Part shown: piece by piece, positions 1-7,751 of the stretch | Position numbering within the stretch: position 1 is the first letter of the stretch | How the letters are laid out: each line of letters starts with the position of its first letter | NCBI GenBank assembly: GCA_030668485.1 | Contig: DAOUTW010000029.1 | Coordinates: 1 to 50,857 of the forward strand | Length of the DNA: 50,857 nucleotides | Reading direction: 5' to 3' | DNA from: Candidatus Zixiibacteriota bacterium | Lineage (GTDB): Bacteria > Zixibacteria > MSB-5A5 > GN15 > JAAZOE01 | The notes under the pieces: model-generated | Database searches by the model: none | What the model was told of the DNA's origin: nothing | What the model saw: only the letters and a program-made list of their open reading frames with translations | Program-made: the position numbers and the translations under genes

Positions 1-1263
1 GTCTGTTTCCGTCATATATACGGAAGGTTTTAGGAAATAGTTAATAATTTTTTGACCTCTGGTACCCCAGTCAATTCCGAGATGAGCCACATGGGGAATA
101 AAGCCGAGATAAACAGCCCTCTTTTCCATCAGCCTGCAGGTTCCCCCCGGCTCCAAAGGAGCCATCATTATCACGGCGTCGGAGGGAGTATTCTCTTCCA
201 GCCAGCGGCCGGCCTCGGCATATTCACTATCAATAATAGGTATGAAATTTCCCTGACGAGAATCGTATTTGTCGGTTGCACCGATAGCAAATCCTGCCAG
301 CATCAGCGCAGCCAGGACAACCGATGCCAGGCTGAATTTTGGCCGTTTGGCTACGATCTCCGCCGCCGCCCATCCGGCCGCATAATATAGAATGAAAACC
401 GGGAAAAACGGATTGTAGTGAAACAAGAAGCCAAAGATGAAGGCGATCAGATACAGGACATAGAGATGCCTTCGATTAGCGAGATTTACCAGGATTAAAG
501 CCGGCAGGGCATGCATCCAGAGATTTGTCAAATCCGGCCCAAACCCCTCAACGAATGGAAAATAAAACGGCTTGTCTGCCACCCCGAGGGTGATCGCCGC
601 CGCGGAAAGCAAACCGATCAGGCACAGGCCGGCATCGATGATCGATCGGCGCTTGAATTTTTCGGTGATTACAATCCCGGCAAAATACAAAAAGGCGAGC
701 ATCCCGGAGAATGAATGCAGCCAGCCCAAAGAGATGAGACAGGCGTATTTCAGCCAAACTTTGTCTCGCTCAAACAGCGCGACGGTGAGAGCGATAAAAA
801 ACGGAAAATGATTAAACCCACGGGCAATTAAGTCTATGCCCAGCGAGTTGATTAAACCGAAACCGACCGACCCGGTTGTGATCAGGGCCAGCCCGACGCC
901 CCATCCTTTCGGGAAATAGCGGCGCAGGAGATAAGCCATCAGCAGCAGATAGATGACATTCATGATCCGCATCGCCTGATAAGGGTTGACAATCAGTGCC
1001 AGGGCGGCGGTGGGATAATACTGTACAAACGACTGGCTCAGCGGGACGCCGCCGAAAGCCGGATTCTGGGGCGGGAAGGAATGCTGCATCTGTTCGATGA
1101 TGCCGGCATAATACAGAAAATCGATATCGGCCGGAGCATCGAAATGAAACGAATCATCAGACGGCAGGTAGCTGCCGATCAACCCCTGTCCGATGATATA
1201 AAACAGGAGTACAATAATAAAAAAGGCATAATCCAGACGGGTATGATATTTCAAGGTGCGCAT
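1..1263 (-). CDS. Polytopic membrane protein, possibly GT-C glycosyltransferase-like (3' end outside window)
   Basis: An uninterrupted leftward frame of 421 codons begins at ATG 1263 and runs off the left edge without a stop. An in-frame TGA lies just upstream of the ATG. The product starts MRTLKYHTRLDYAFFIIVLL and has roughly eight or more hydrophobic segments separated by short basic or aromatic loops. Then comes a soluble-looking stretch with 'EAGRWLEENTPSDAVIM' near residue 365, which resembles the region after the last membrane helices of YfhO/PMT-like or archaeal-type GT-C transferases, where residence in the periplasm is usual. The first loop has acidic residues (SDDSFHFDAPADIDF) that could correspond to a catalytic Asp. 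The family is a guess; the membrane topology is clear. No Shine-Dalgarno is obvious. Confidence 0.75.
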   Translation of the reverse strand, partial: MRTLKYHTRLDYAFFIIVLLFYIIGQGLIGSYLPSDDSFHFDAPADIDFLYYAGIIEQMQHSFPPQNPAFGGVPLSQSFVQYYPTAALALIVNPYQAMRIMNVIYLLLMAYLLRRYFPKGWGVGLALITTGSVGFGLINSLGIDLIARGFNHFPFFIALTVALFERDKVWLKYACLISLGWLHSFSGMLAFLYFAGIVITEKFKRRSIIDAGLCLIGLLSAAAITLGVADKPFYFPFVEGFGPDLTNLWMHALPALILVNLANRRHLYVLYLIAFIFGFLFHYNPFFPVFILYYAAGWAAAEIVAKRPKFSLASVVLAALMLAGFAIGATDKYDSRQGNFIPIIDSEYAEAGRWLEENTPSDAVIMMAPLEPGGTCRLMEKRAVYLGFIPHVAHLGIDWGTRGQKIINYFLKPSVYMTETD

Positions 1264-1351
1264 AATTCAATATAGGTTTTTATGCTTACCGAGGTAAATC
1301 TAAAAATTAGGGACGGCATGAGTCGTATCGTTTGATCCGACTCGGCCGGGA

Positions 1352-1705
1352 TCAGCCCCGTGATTCCTGAACAACCACTGGCGTGGCTTTTTTATTAAGC
1401 TCCATCTGGACAATTACCCAGACAACCGGACAAAAAACTATCCAGAGAATGAACAGAATCCAGCGGTTGAAATGCTCGTCAGAAATTTTCTCGAAAAGCT
1501 GACCATGTTTATAATAGGAATACAGGCCGGCAAAAGGAATAAACAGCAGGATAGTCCACAGGACCGGTTCCGCATCATGATCATCGGCCAGCGACGCCAT
1601 CTCACGACATGTTTGATAGTACCAGTAGACGCTGTATAAACCCAGAGTCACAATAAAGATTAACACCTGAAGAAACATATTCCGGTACTTGACAGGACGA
1701 TTCAT
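1352..1705 (-). CDS. DUF4234-type small membrane protein
   Basis: This 117-residue protein has three hydrophobic segments (about residues 10-28, 48-66 and 80-102). It has the YSVYWYYQTCREM and LLFIPFAGLYSYYKHGQ patterns typical of DUF4234 inner-membrane proteins: an aromatic-rich first hairpin and a second helix followed by a basic loop. A good Shine-Dalgarno (AAAAGGAG) lies 5-6 bases upstream of the ATG at 1705. It sits alone between two leftward genes with about 90-140 bp gaps, so it is probably its own unit. DUF4234 proteins have no established function. Confidence 0.8.
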   Translation of the reverse strand: MNRPVKYRNMFLQVLIFIVTLGLYSVYWYYQTCREMASLADDHDAEPVLWTILLFIPFAGLYSYYKHGQLFEKISDEHFNRWILFILWIVFCPVVWVIVQMELNKKATPVVVQESRG

Positions 1706-1843
1706 GTTTACTCCTTTTCTTTTCCAGTCAAAATTCGATGACTGCTGTTAATCGTTGTCTGCTTTTTTAAATGTATGCTATAAGTTCGCCTTTTATTCAG
1801 TATTTCTTTCCGAAAGAACGTCGGCAATCGTGTCGTAATATCG

Positions 1844-2593
1844 TTACCTCGCCTTACGCCCATACCATATCTGGCGTGGAGCATCTATGGTCAGCGGGCT
1901 GCCGTCATAATCACCCAGAATTCCATCGGTGGTCAAACCCGCTTTCCTGACCAGATTTCCAAATTTCTCGGGCCGGTATAGTCGCACACTCTCCTCATAT
2001 CTCCTGATCCCGGCCGAATCGGAAATAATCATTGTTTTTCTAACGCGGCCGCCATTGATTAGGCGTTTCTCGGCGATTTTGGCTTTTCCGTTGGGTCCGC
2101 GGCGGACTCGTTCCGAGAATGGCACCAGATGCGCTTCGAGGTAGACCGGGTTCGGCAGGTCAATCCACCACCAGCCCTCCGGTTTTAAGGCTGTCGCCAA
2201 GCCGTTTATAACCTTCTGATCTTCGGATACGGTGGGGAAATATCCGATCGATGTAAACCATATCGTGGCGCCGTCGAATTTAGCCCGATAGCTTAATTCC
2301 CGCATATCACCGCAACGTACAACCGCTTTCATCCCCTCATCCCGGAATCTCTGGCGCGCAATCGTCAACAGTGGTTTCGACAGATCGATCCCGGTCATCC
2401 GTGCTCCGGCATGGGCGAATGCCAGCATATGGCGTCCCGCTCCGCAGGCGATATCAATGATTTGCTGCCCCGGTTTAAAAGGTAATAGACTCCTGGCGAC
2501 TTTTACCTGGCTTCTCGCCTCCTTTTCGCTGCGATGCGAATACAGCCAGAGGTAATCCTCGGCAAATGCCTTTCGATACCAGTCCTTATCCAA
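1844..2593 (-). CDS. Class I SAM-dependent methyltransferase
   Basis: The 249-residue protein has a clear Rossmann methyltransferase core. Motif I IDIACGAGRHMLAFA spans residues 46-60, the ribose-binding acidic residue is in GIDLS (Asp70), and VRCGDMREL near residue 96 is the adenine-contacting motif. The middle (IWFTSIGYFPTVSEDQKVI) and C-terminus fit the Methyltransf_25/11 superfamily. The start is TTG 2593, preceded by GCGGGA. The substrate cannot be told from sequence; small-molecule methylation is likelier than protein or RNA because no extra binding domain is present. It is divergent from the tricorn gene with a ~210-bp AT-rich gap between them. Confidence 0.85.
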   Translation of the reverse strand: MDKDWYRKAFAEDYLWLYSHRSEKEARSQVKVARSLLPFKPGQQIIDIACGAGRHMLAFAHAGARMTGIDLSKPLLTIARQRFRDEGMKAVVRCGDMRELSYRAKFDGATIWFTSIGYFPTVSEDQKVINGLATALKPEGWWWIDLPNPVYLEAHLVPFSERVRRGPNGKAKIAEKRLINGGRVRKTMIISDSAGIRRYEESVRLYRPEKFGNLVRKAGLTTDGILGDYDGSPLTIDAPRQIWYGRKAR

Positions 2594-2802
2594 TCCAAAT
2601 CCCGCTTTATATTAGGTATATGTTAATTCATTGAAATCTGCGATCAATCACTACCCAATATATGACTCGAACCGATCCGGTCAATTATAAACTACCCGGC
2701 AATTATTGTATAATTTTTTCGTTTCGTCGGATATTTTGTTAGACTATTCTCGTATATACATTCAATAGTGATCCTTGAAGAAAAAACGCCAACCTCGAGG
2801 CC

Positions 2803-5800
2803 ATGATGAAATCACTTACCGTTTTCATGCTATCCGTTGTCTTTTGTACCTTATTGATGTTCGCACCTCTGGCCGCGTCCGATCGCGATGCATCCGAAAC
2901 GCAGTTGGGTTACTATCGCTATCCTGCTCTGCATGGCGATATTATAGTCTTCTCGGCCGAAGGCGATCTGTGGAAAGTCGGCCTCGATGGCGGTATCGCG
3001 CGGCGTTTGACCAGCCATCACGGACGCGAAATCAACCCGGCCATATCCCCCGACGGCTCAATGATAGCTTTCACAGCCCAGTACGAAGGGCCATATGAAG
3101 TCTATACCATGCCGATTGACGGGGGACTGCCGATCCGAAGAACCTTCGAGGGCGGCTGGACGAGAGTTGTCGGATGGTCCCCAGACGGCAAACCACTTTT
3201 TGCGGCCAGCCGCTACTCCACTCTGCCGAATGTGCAAATAGCAACGATTGACCTGACCGACAATCAAACCGAGATGATTCCCCTCAGTCAGGCATCCGAG
3301 GGAACCTATGATGGCGAGGGCCAAACGCTTTATTTCACTCGACAGCCTTTCCAGGGAAGTTACACCAAACGTTACAAGGGTGGTACGGCGCAGAATATCT
3401 GGAAATTCGCTCCCGGAGACCAGGAAGCTTCGCCGTTGACCTCCGATTATTCCGGCACCAGCAAAAACCCGATGTGGTGGAACAGCCGGATTTACATTAT
3501 CAGTGACCGCGACGGAACCATGAATCTTTGGTCGATGGATGAAAGCGGCAGCGACCTCAAACAGCATACCAGGCACAGCGGCTGGGATATCAAATCGGCA
3601 TCGTTATCACAGGAGAAAATCGCTTATCAAATGGGAGCCGATATTTATTTGTTCGATATCTCCACCGGCGAGGATAAAATAGTACCGATTCGGCTGGTCT
3701 CCGATTTTGACCAGATGCGGGAGAAATGGATAAAAAAACCCTTCGATTACCTGACTGCCGTGCACCTCTCCCCTGACGGTGATCGTATCGTGCTGACCGC
3801 CAGAGGACAGGTTTTCACAGCTCCATCCGGACAGGGCAGGATAGTCAGAAATACATGGAACGACGGCGTACGATATCGCCAGGCCCGATTTATGCCCGAT
3901 GGTGAAAACCTCCTGGCCCTGTCGGATGAATCAGGTGAGGTTGAATTTTGGAAAATCCCGGCCAACGGTCTCGGCCAGCCGGAGCAGACAACTGATAATG
4001 GCGGCATCTTGCGCTTCGACGGTATCCCCTCGCCCGATGGAAAAATGATCGCCTATGTCGAAAAGGACAACCGTCTTTGGATTTATAACATTGACAAAAA
4101 ATCCAATACGCAAATCGAGACAATCGGCGAAGGTCGTATTTCCGGATTGAGCTGGTCACCGGATAACCGCTGGCTGGCCTATACCGAACCGGCTGAAAAC
4201 TGGTTTGGGGTAATGAAGGTTTATAATATCAAGAACAAAACCATAGACGATCTGACTACCGATCGTTATGAATGTCATTCACCGACGTGGAGTCCCGACG
4301 GCAAATCGATATACTTCCTTTCCGACCGCAACCTGGTACCCCAGCCGATTCACCCCTGGGTTCTCCGGCAGGCTGAACCTTACTTTGATCGTCAAACCAA
4401 AATTTATATGATCCCCCTCGTGAAAGACCACCGCTCGCCGTTCGCCCCGGAAAATGAATTGGTCAGGGAGAAAGATAAGAAAAAGGAAGCGGATAAGAAG
4501 AAAGACAAGGACAAAGACGAAGAGAAAGCCGCCGACTCGATCATTGTAGAAATTGATACCGATGGGATAAAGCAAAGATTGCTTGAGGTTCCTCTTCCGG
4601 CGGGCAACTATTCCAATCTTTCGGTTACCGACAAGCACCTCTACTGGATTTCACGAGCTTCATTGCCGGATAAAACCCGGACATTGATGGCCGCCAAAAT
4701 CGCCGCCAAAGATGTCAAGCCCGATACTCTGATATCCAAAATCAAATCTTATGAATTCTCGCTGGACCGGAAAAAAATGCTGATCCGCAAGAAAGAGGCG
4801 GTGTATGTTCTCGCCACCGACGGCGCCAAACCATCCGATTTTGAAAAATCTCGTGTCAATCTCAGCGGCTGGACTTTCCCTCTCGATCCCCGACAGGAAT
4901 GGCGGCAAATGTTTGTCGAGGCGTGGCGGCTGGAGCGCGATTATTTCTACGACCAAAACATGCATGGTGTCGACTGGCCGGCCATGCTCGAAAAATACCT
5001 GCCGCTGGTCGACCGGATCACCGATCGCAGCGAATTGAGCGACCTTCTCGGCGAACTTATCGGCGAACTGTCGGCCCTGCATATGTATGTCCAGGGTGGC
5101 GATATGCGAAAGGGGGACGATCAGATTTATCCCGCTTCTCTGGGAGCCGTTCTCGAGCGCGATGAAAAATCGGGCGGGTACCGGATTGAACATATCTATC
5201 GTTCCGATCCCGACGAACCTCATCTCCTCTCCCCGCTGGCACTTCCCGATCTGAAAATCAATGACGGCGATATTATCACCTCAATCAACGGCGTCGCGAC
5301 TCTGTCGGTGGATCATCCCGGTTTGTTGCTGCGCAAACAGGAAGGCAAACAGGTCCTGCTCGAAATCAAACCGGGTTCATCCGGAGATGCCAGAAAAGTC
5401 ATCGTAACGCCGATAACTCAGAGTCGCGAACGGGATCTGCGGTATTGCGAATGGGAGTACACTCGCCGGCTTATGGTCGAAGAGAATGGGGACGGAGATA
5501 TCGGCTATGTCCATCTGCGGGCGATGAATGCCCGTGATTATGCGCAATGGGCCCGCGACTTCTACCCGGTTTACATGAAAAAGGGACTGATAATCGATGC
5601 CCGTCATAATTATGGCGGCAATATCGAAAGCTGGATTCTTGAAAAGCTGATGAGAAAAGCCTGGGCCTACTGGATATCGCGAACCGGCAAGCCATATTCC
5701 AACATGCAGTATGCTTTCAACGGCCATATGGTGGTCTTGTGTGATGAAAACACTTATTCCGATGGCGAACTGTTTGCCGAAGGTTTTCGGCGCCTTGGTC

Positions 5801-6108
5801 TCGGCAAAGTAATCGGAACCCGCACATGGGGCGGTGAGATCTGGCTTTCCTTCGGAAATACATTGGTCGACCGGGGTATTGCCAGTGCGGCGGAATCCGG
5901 GATTTTCGGACCTGAGGGAGAATGGCTGATCGAGGGTCATGGTGTCGAACCTGATATTGTCGTCGATAACCTGCCGCATGCCACCTTCAAAGGAGGCGAC
6001 GCTCAGCTCGATGCCGCCATAGCACATCTCAAAGAGCAGATTCGACTGCACCCGATGGATACGCCGCCGGCGCCACCGTATCCGGATAAGTCATTCGATT
6101 ATAAGTGA
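2803..6108 (+). CDS. Secreted tricorn-type protease (S41 family)
   Basis: The protein has 1,101 residues. Residues 1-26 are a signal peptide, so it acts outside the cytoplasm, unlike the cytosolic Thermoplasma enzyme. Order: six-bladed then seven-bladed propeller (about 35-690, many SPDG repeats), tricorn C1/S41 core from about 705, PDZ around 775-860, and catalytic core to the end. By alignment with tricorn (His746, Ser965, Glu1023) I place the catalytic residues at His760 (SALHMY), Ser986 (YSDGE) and Glu1044 (IEGHGVEPD). The Ser-Glu spacing is 58 in both. Tricorn's Ser745 is Leu759 here. A very lysine/aspartate-rich insert (about residues 555-578) interrupts the second propeller. ATG 2803 and ATG 2806 are both possible; GAGG at 2797-2800 favours 2806. 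Expected role: trimming oligopeptides. Confidence 0.93.
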   Translation: MMKSLTVFMLSVVFCTLLMFAPLAASDRDASETQLGYYRYPALHGDIIVFSAEGDLWKVGLDGGIARRLTSHHGREINPAISPDGSMIAFTAQYEGPYEVYTMPIDGGLPIRRTFEGGWTRVVGWSPDGKPLFAASRYSTLPNVQIATIDLTDNQTEMIPLSQASEGTYDGEGQTLYFTRQPFQGSYTKRYKGGTAQNIWKFAPGDQEASPLTSDYSGTSKNPMWWNSRIYIISDRDGTMNLWSMDESGSDLKQHTRHSGWDIKSASLSQEKIAYQMGADIYLFDISTGEDKIVPIRLVSDFDQMREKWIKKPFDYLTAVHLSPDGDRIVLTARGQVFTAPSGQGRIVRNTWNDGVRYRQARFMPDGENLLALSDESGEVEFWKIPANGLGQPEQTTDNGGILRFDGIPSPDGKMIAYVEKDNRLWIYNIDKKSNTQIETIGEGRISGLSWSPDNRWLAYTEPAENWFGVMKVYNIKNKTIDDLTTDRYECHSPTWSPDGKSIYFLSDRNLVPQPIHPWVLRQAEPYFDRQTKIYMIPLVKDHRSPFAPENELVREKDKKKEADKKKDKDKDEEKAADSIIVEIDTDGIKQRLLEVPLPAGNYSNLSVTDKHLYWISRASLPDKTRTLMAAKIAAKDVKPDTLISKIKSYEFSLDRKKMLIRKKEAVYVLATDGAKPSDFEKSRVNLSGWTFPLDPRQEWRQMFVEAWRLERDYFYDQNMHGVDWPAMLEKYLPLVDRITDRSELSDLLGELIGELSALHMYVQGGDMRKGDDQIYPASLGAVLERDEKSGGYRIEHIYRSDPDEPHLLSPLALPDLKINDGDIITSINGVATLSVDHPGLLLRKQEGKQVLLEIKPGSSGDARKVIVTPITQSRERDLRYCEWEYTRRLMVEENGDGDIGYVHLRAMNARDYAQWARDFYPVYMKKGLIIDARHNYGGNIESWILEKLMRKAWAYWISRTGKPYSNMQYAFNGHMVVLCDENTYSDGELFAEGFRRLGLGKVIGTRTWGGEIWLSFGNTLVDRGIASAAESGIFGPEGEWLIEGHGVEPDIVVDNLPHATFKGGDAQLDAAIAHLKEQIRLHPMDTPPAPPYPDKSFDYK

Positions 6109-6142
6109 TATGTGCCCTCGCCATTATTGCATAATTTCTTTT

Positions 6143-6176
6143 AAGGCCGCGGCTGACACAAATTGTTCGCGGCCTT
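6143..6176 (+). terminator. Rho-independent-like terminator after tricorn gene
   Basis: A perfect 9-bp stem (AAGGCCGCG / CGCGGCCTT) with a 16-base loop lies 35 bp past the tricorn stop. Only a short T run follows (CTTTCC). Confidence 0.6.
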
Positions 6177-6353
6177 TCCAATTACCGTCAACAGCCGTTT
6201 GACGGGATTTTCAAATGTCGATAGTTTTAGTCGCGTATTCAGAGAAGAAAAGAGATGGGAAGTTTTTTTGCTGTTCAGATGTGATACAGTCGATAAAAAC
6301 TGCCGATAAGAAATACTATAGGCTGAGTTTAGTAAAAGGCTAACGAGGTTAAT

Positions 6354-6845
6354 ATGTCAAATGAAATCAAACGCAATAATTGGTCGCGTTTTTTGAAGAA
6401 ATTCAATTCCGCCAACCAGTATCGCCACACCGCACTCAGTGTCCGGCACGACAAAAACAAAGCCGACAGCATCGAGATGGGACCTTTTATAGGTGTCACA
6501 TTGAGTAAAAAGGGGCGATTTATCGACGGCATTCAGTTCCTCACCGGAGGCTGGGATATCAACGCCGTCGCCAAACCGGTCATAACGATCAAGGACCCGT
6601 CCCAAATCGTGCTCGAAAAAGACAAGGACGGGCGCGATTATCATCTGCGCGTCCGGTCCAACGATGGTACAGAGGCCAGGCTGCAATTGAATGGCGAACC
6701 GCAAATCGAACAGGGCCGCACGGTGGTTGAAAAGGTGGCTTATTCGATGTTTGAAAACCGCGGCTATGGTCATGGCGACGATATGAGTGACTGGTACGAG
6801 GCAGAACAGAAAGTCAGGCAGGTGGAAATTAGCCTGACCCGGTAA
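6354..6845 (+). CDS. DUF5335-like domain fused to DUF2934-like tail
   Basis: This is a 163-residue soluble protein. Residues about 3-112 resemble DUF5335: an N-terminal 'W..FLKKFN' helix, a beta-rich core, and a final segment ending with 'VRSNDGTEARLQL'. Residues about 118-155 match the short DUF2934 pattern: VEKVAYSMFENRGYGHGDDMSDWYEAEQKV-like, with the AY...(E)xRG...DW..AE signature. The Shine-Dalgarno is CGAGG, 6 bases before the ATG. It stands alone between tricorn and the DUF899 gene. Neither domain has an established biochemical role; DUF2934 often sits on stress-type small proteins. The combination is assigned by eye. Confidence 0.7.
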   Translation: MSNEIKRNNWSRFLKKFNSANQYRHTALSVRHDKNKADSIEMGPFIGVTLSKKGRFIDGIQFLTGGWDINAVAKPVITIKDPSQIVLEKDKDGRDYHLRVRSNDGTEARLQLNGEPQIEQGRTVVEKVAYSMFENRGYGHGDDMSDWYEAEQKVRQVEISLTR

Positions 6846-7024
6846 TCATCTTGCATTGCATATCGACGAATTGAGCGAAAGTTACAGAGATAAATATCAA
6901 GGGGTGTTCCCAACCGCGGGCGCCCATTTCTCACCTTTTTTAAATATCTATTAAATATTTTATTTCACAAGTCTGGAGTTATCTTTCCGTACAGATATTA
7001 AAACAAGTTTGCGGAGAGATGTTT

Positions 7025-7606
7025 ATGTCCCAAGAAAAATCCGAACTGAGAATACAAATTGAGCAGCTCGAAAAGGAAATCCTGGAAAAGAAGAAAGAAC
7101 TGGTCGGACTAAAACAGAGCCTTCCCGCGCAGGAAGTGGAGAACTATGGTTTCACAGCCTGGAATGGCAGCGAAAAAACTCTGGTCGAACTGTTCGGCGA
7201 TCGTGATGAATTGATTCTCGTCCATAACATGGGCAAGAGATGCCCATACTGCACCTTGTGGGCCGATGGTTTGAATGGCTTATTGGGTCATCTGGAAAAC
7301 CGGGCCGCCTTTGTTGTCGTTTCGCCTGACGCGCCCGATGAACAAAAAAACTTCGCCGAAAGCCGGGGATGGCGATTTAAAATGGTCTCTTACGGTGATA
7401 ATGATTTTGCGAAAGAAATGCAATTTCTCGGTGAGAAAAAAGAATGGTGGCCCGGCGTGTCAACCTTCACCAAAGCGGAAAACGGCAAGATATACCGCTC
7501 GGCCTGGTCGTATTTCGGACCGGGAGATGATTTCTGTAGCGTCTGGCACCTGTTCGATTTGCTGGCCAATGGCCCCGACGGCTGGGAACCTCAATTCAGC
7601 TACTAA
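7025..7606 (+). CDS. DUF899 thioredoxin-like protein
   Basis: The protein has 193 residues from ATG 7025. The in-frame ATG at 7019 overlaps the GGAGAG at 7013-7018, which is correctly spaced only for 7025. An N-terminal coiled coil (residues 2-32, heptads of Glu/Lys/Leu) precedes a thioredoxin-fold domain with the DUF899 hallmark HNMGKRCPYCTLWADGLNGL and a C-terminal FGPGDDFCSVWHLFDLL. The CPYC pair is a CxxC motif and suggests thiol redox activity, though DUF899 proteins are not biochemically well defined. There is no signal peptide, so it is cytosolic. Confidence 0.85.
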   Translation: MSQEKSELRIQIEQLEKEILEKKKELVGLKQSLPAQEVENYGFTAWNGSEKTLVELFGDRDELILVHNMGKRCPYCTLWADGLNGLLGHLENRAAFVVVSPDAPDEQKNFAESRGWRFKMVSYGDNDFAKEMQFLGEKKEWWPGVSTFTKAENGKIYRSAWSYFGPGDDFCSVWHLFDLLANGPDGWEPQFSY

Positions 7607-7751
7607 TCGGCATGGAATGTATTTGTTAATCGGAGACCTCCCTCCGCGTATGTCCCATATCGGGAAACCATTCCTACAAACAGGTTGATTCAATGGTCTG
7701 ATCGACTTATCTTCCAATTCTCAGGGGTAAATGAATTGATGGAGGTTTCTC

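Noticed and set aside
1320-1343. GAGTCG-N12-CGACTC hairpin past the DUF4234 gene as a terminator
   Set aside because: The stem is only 6 bp with a long loop and no T run on the relevant strand.
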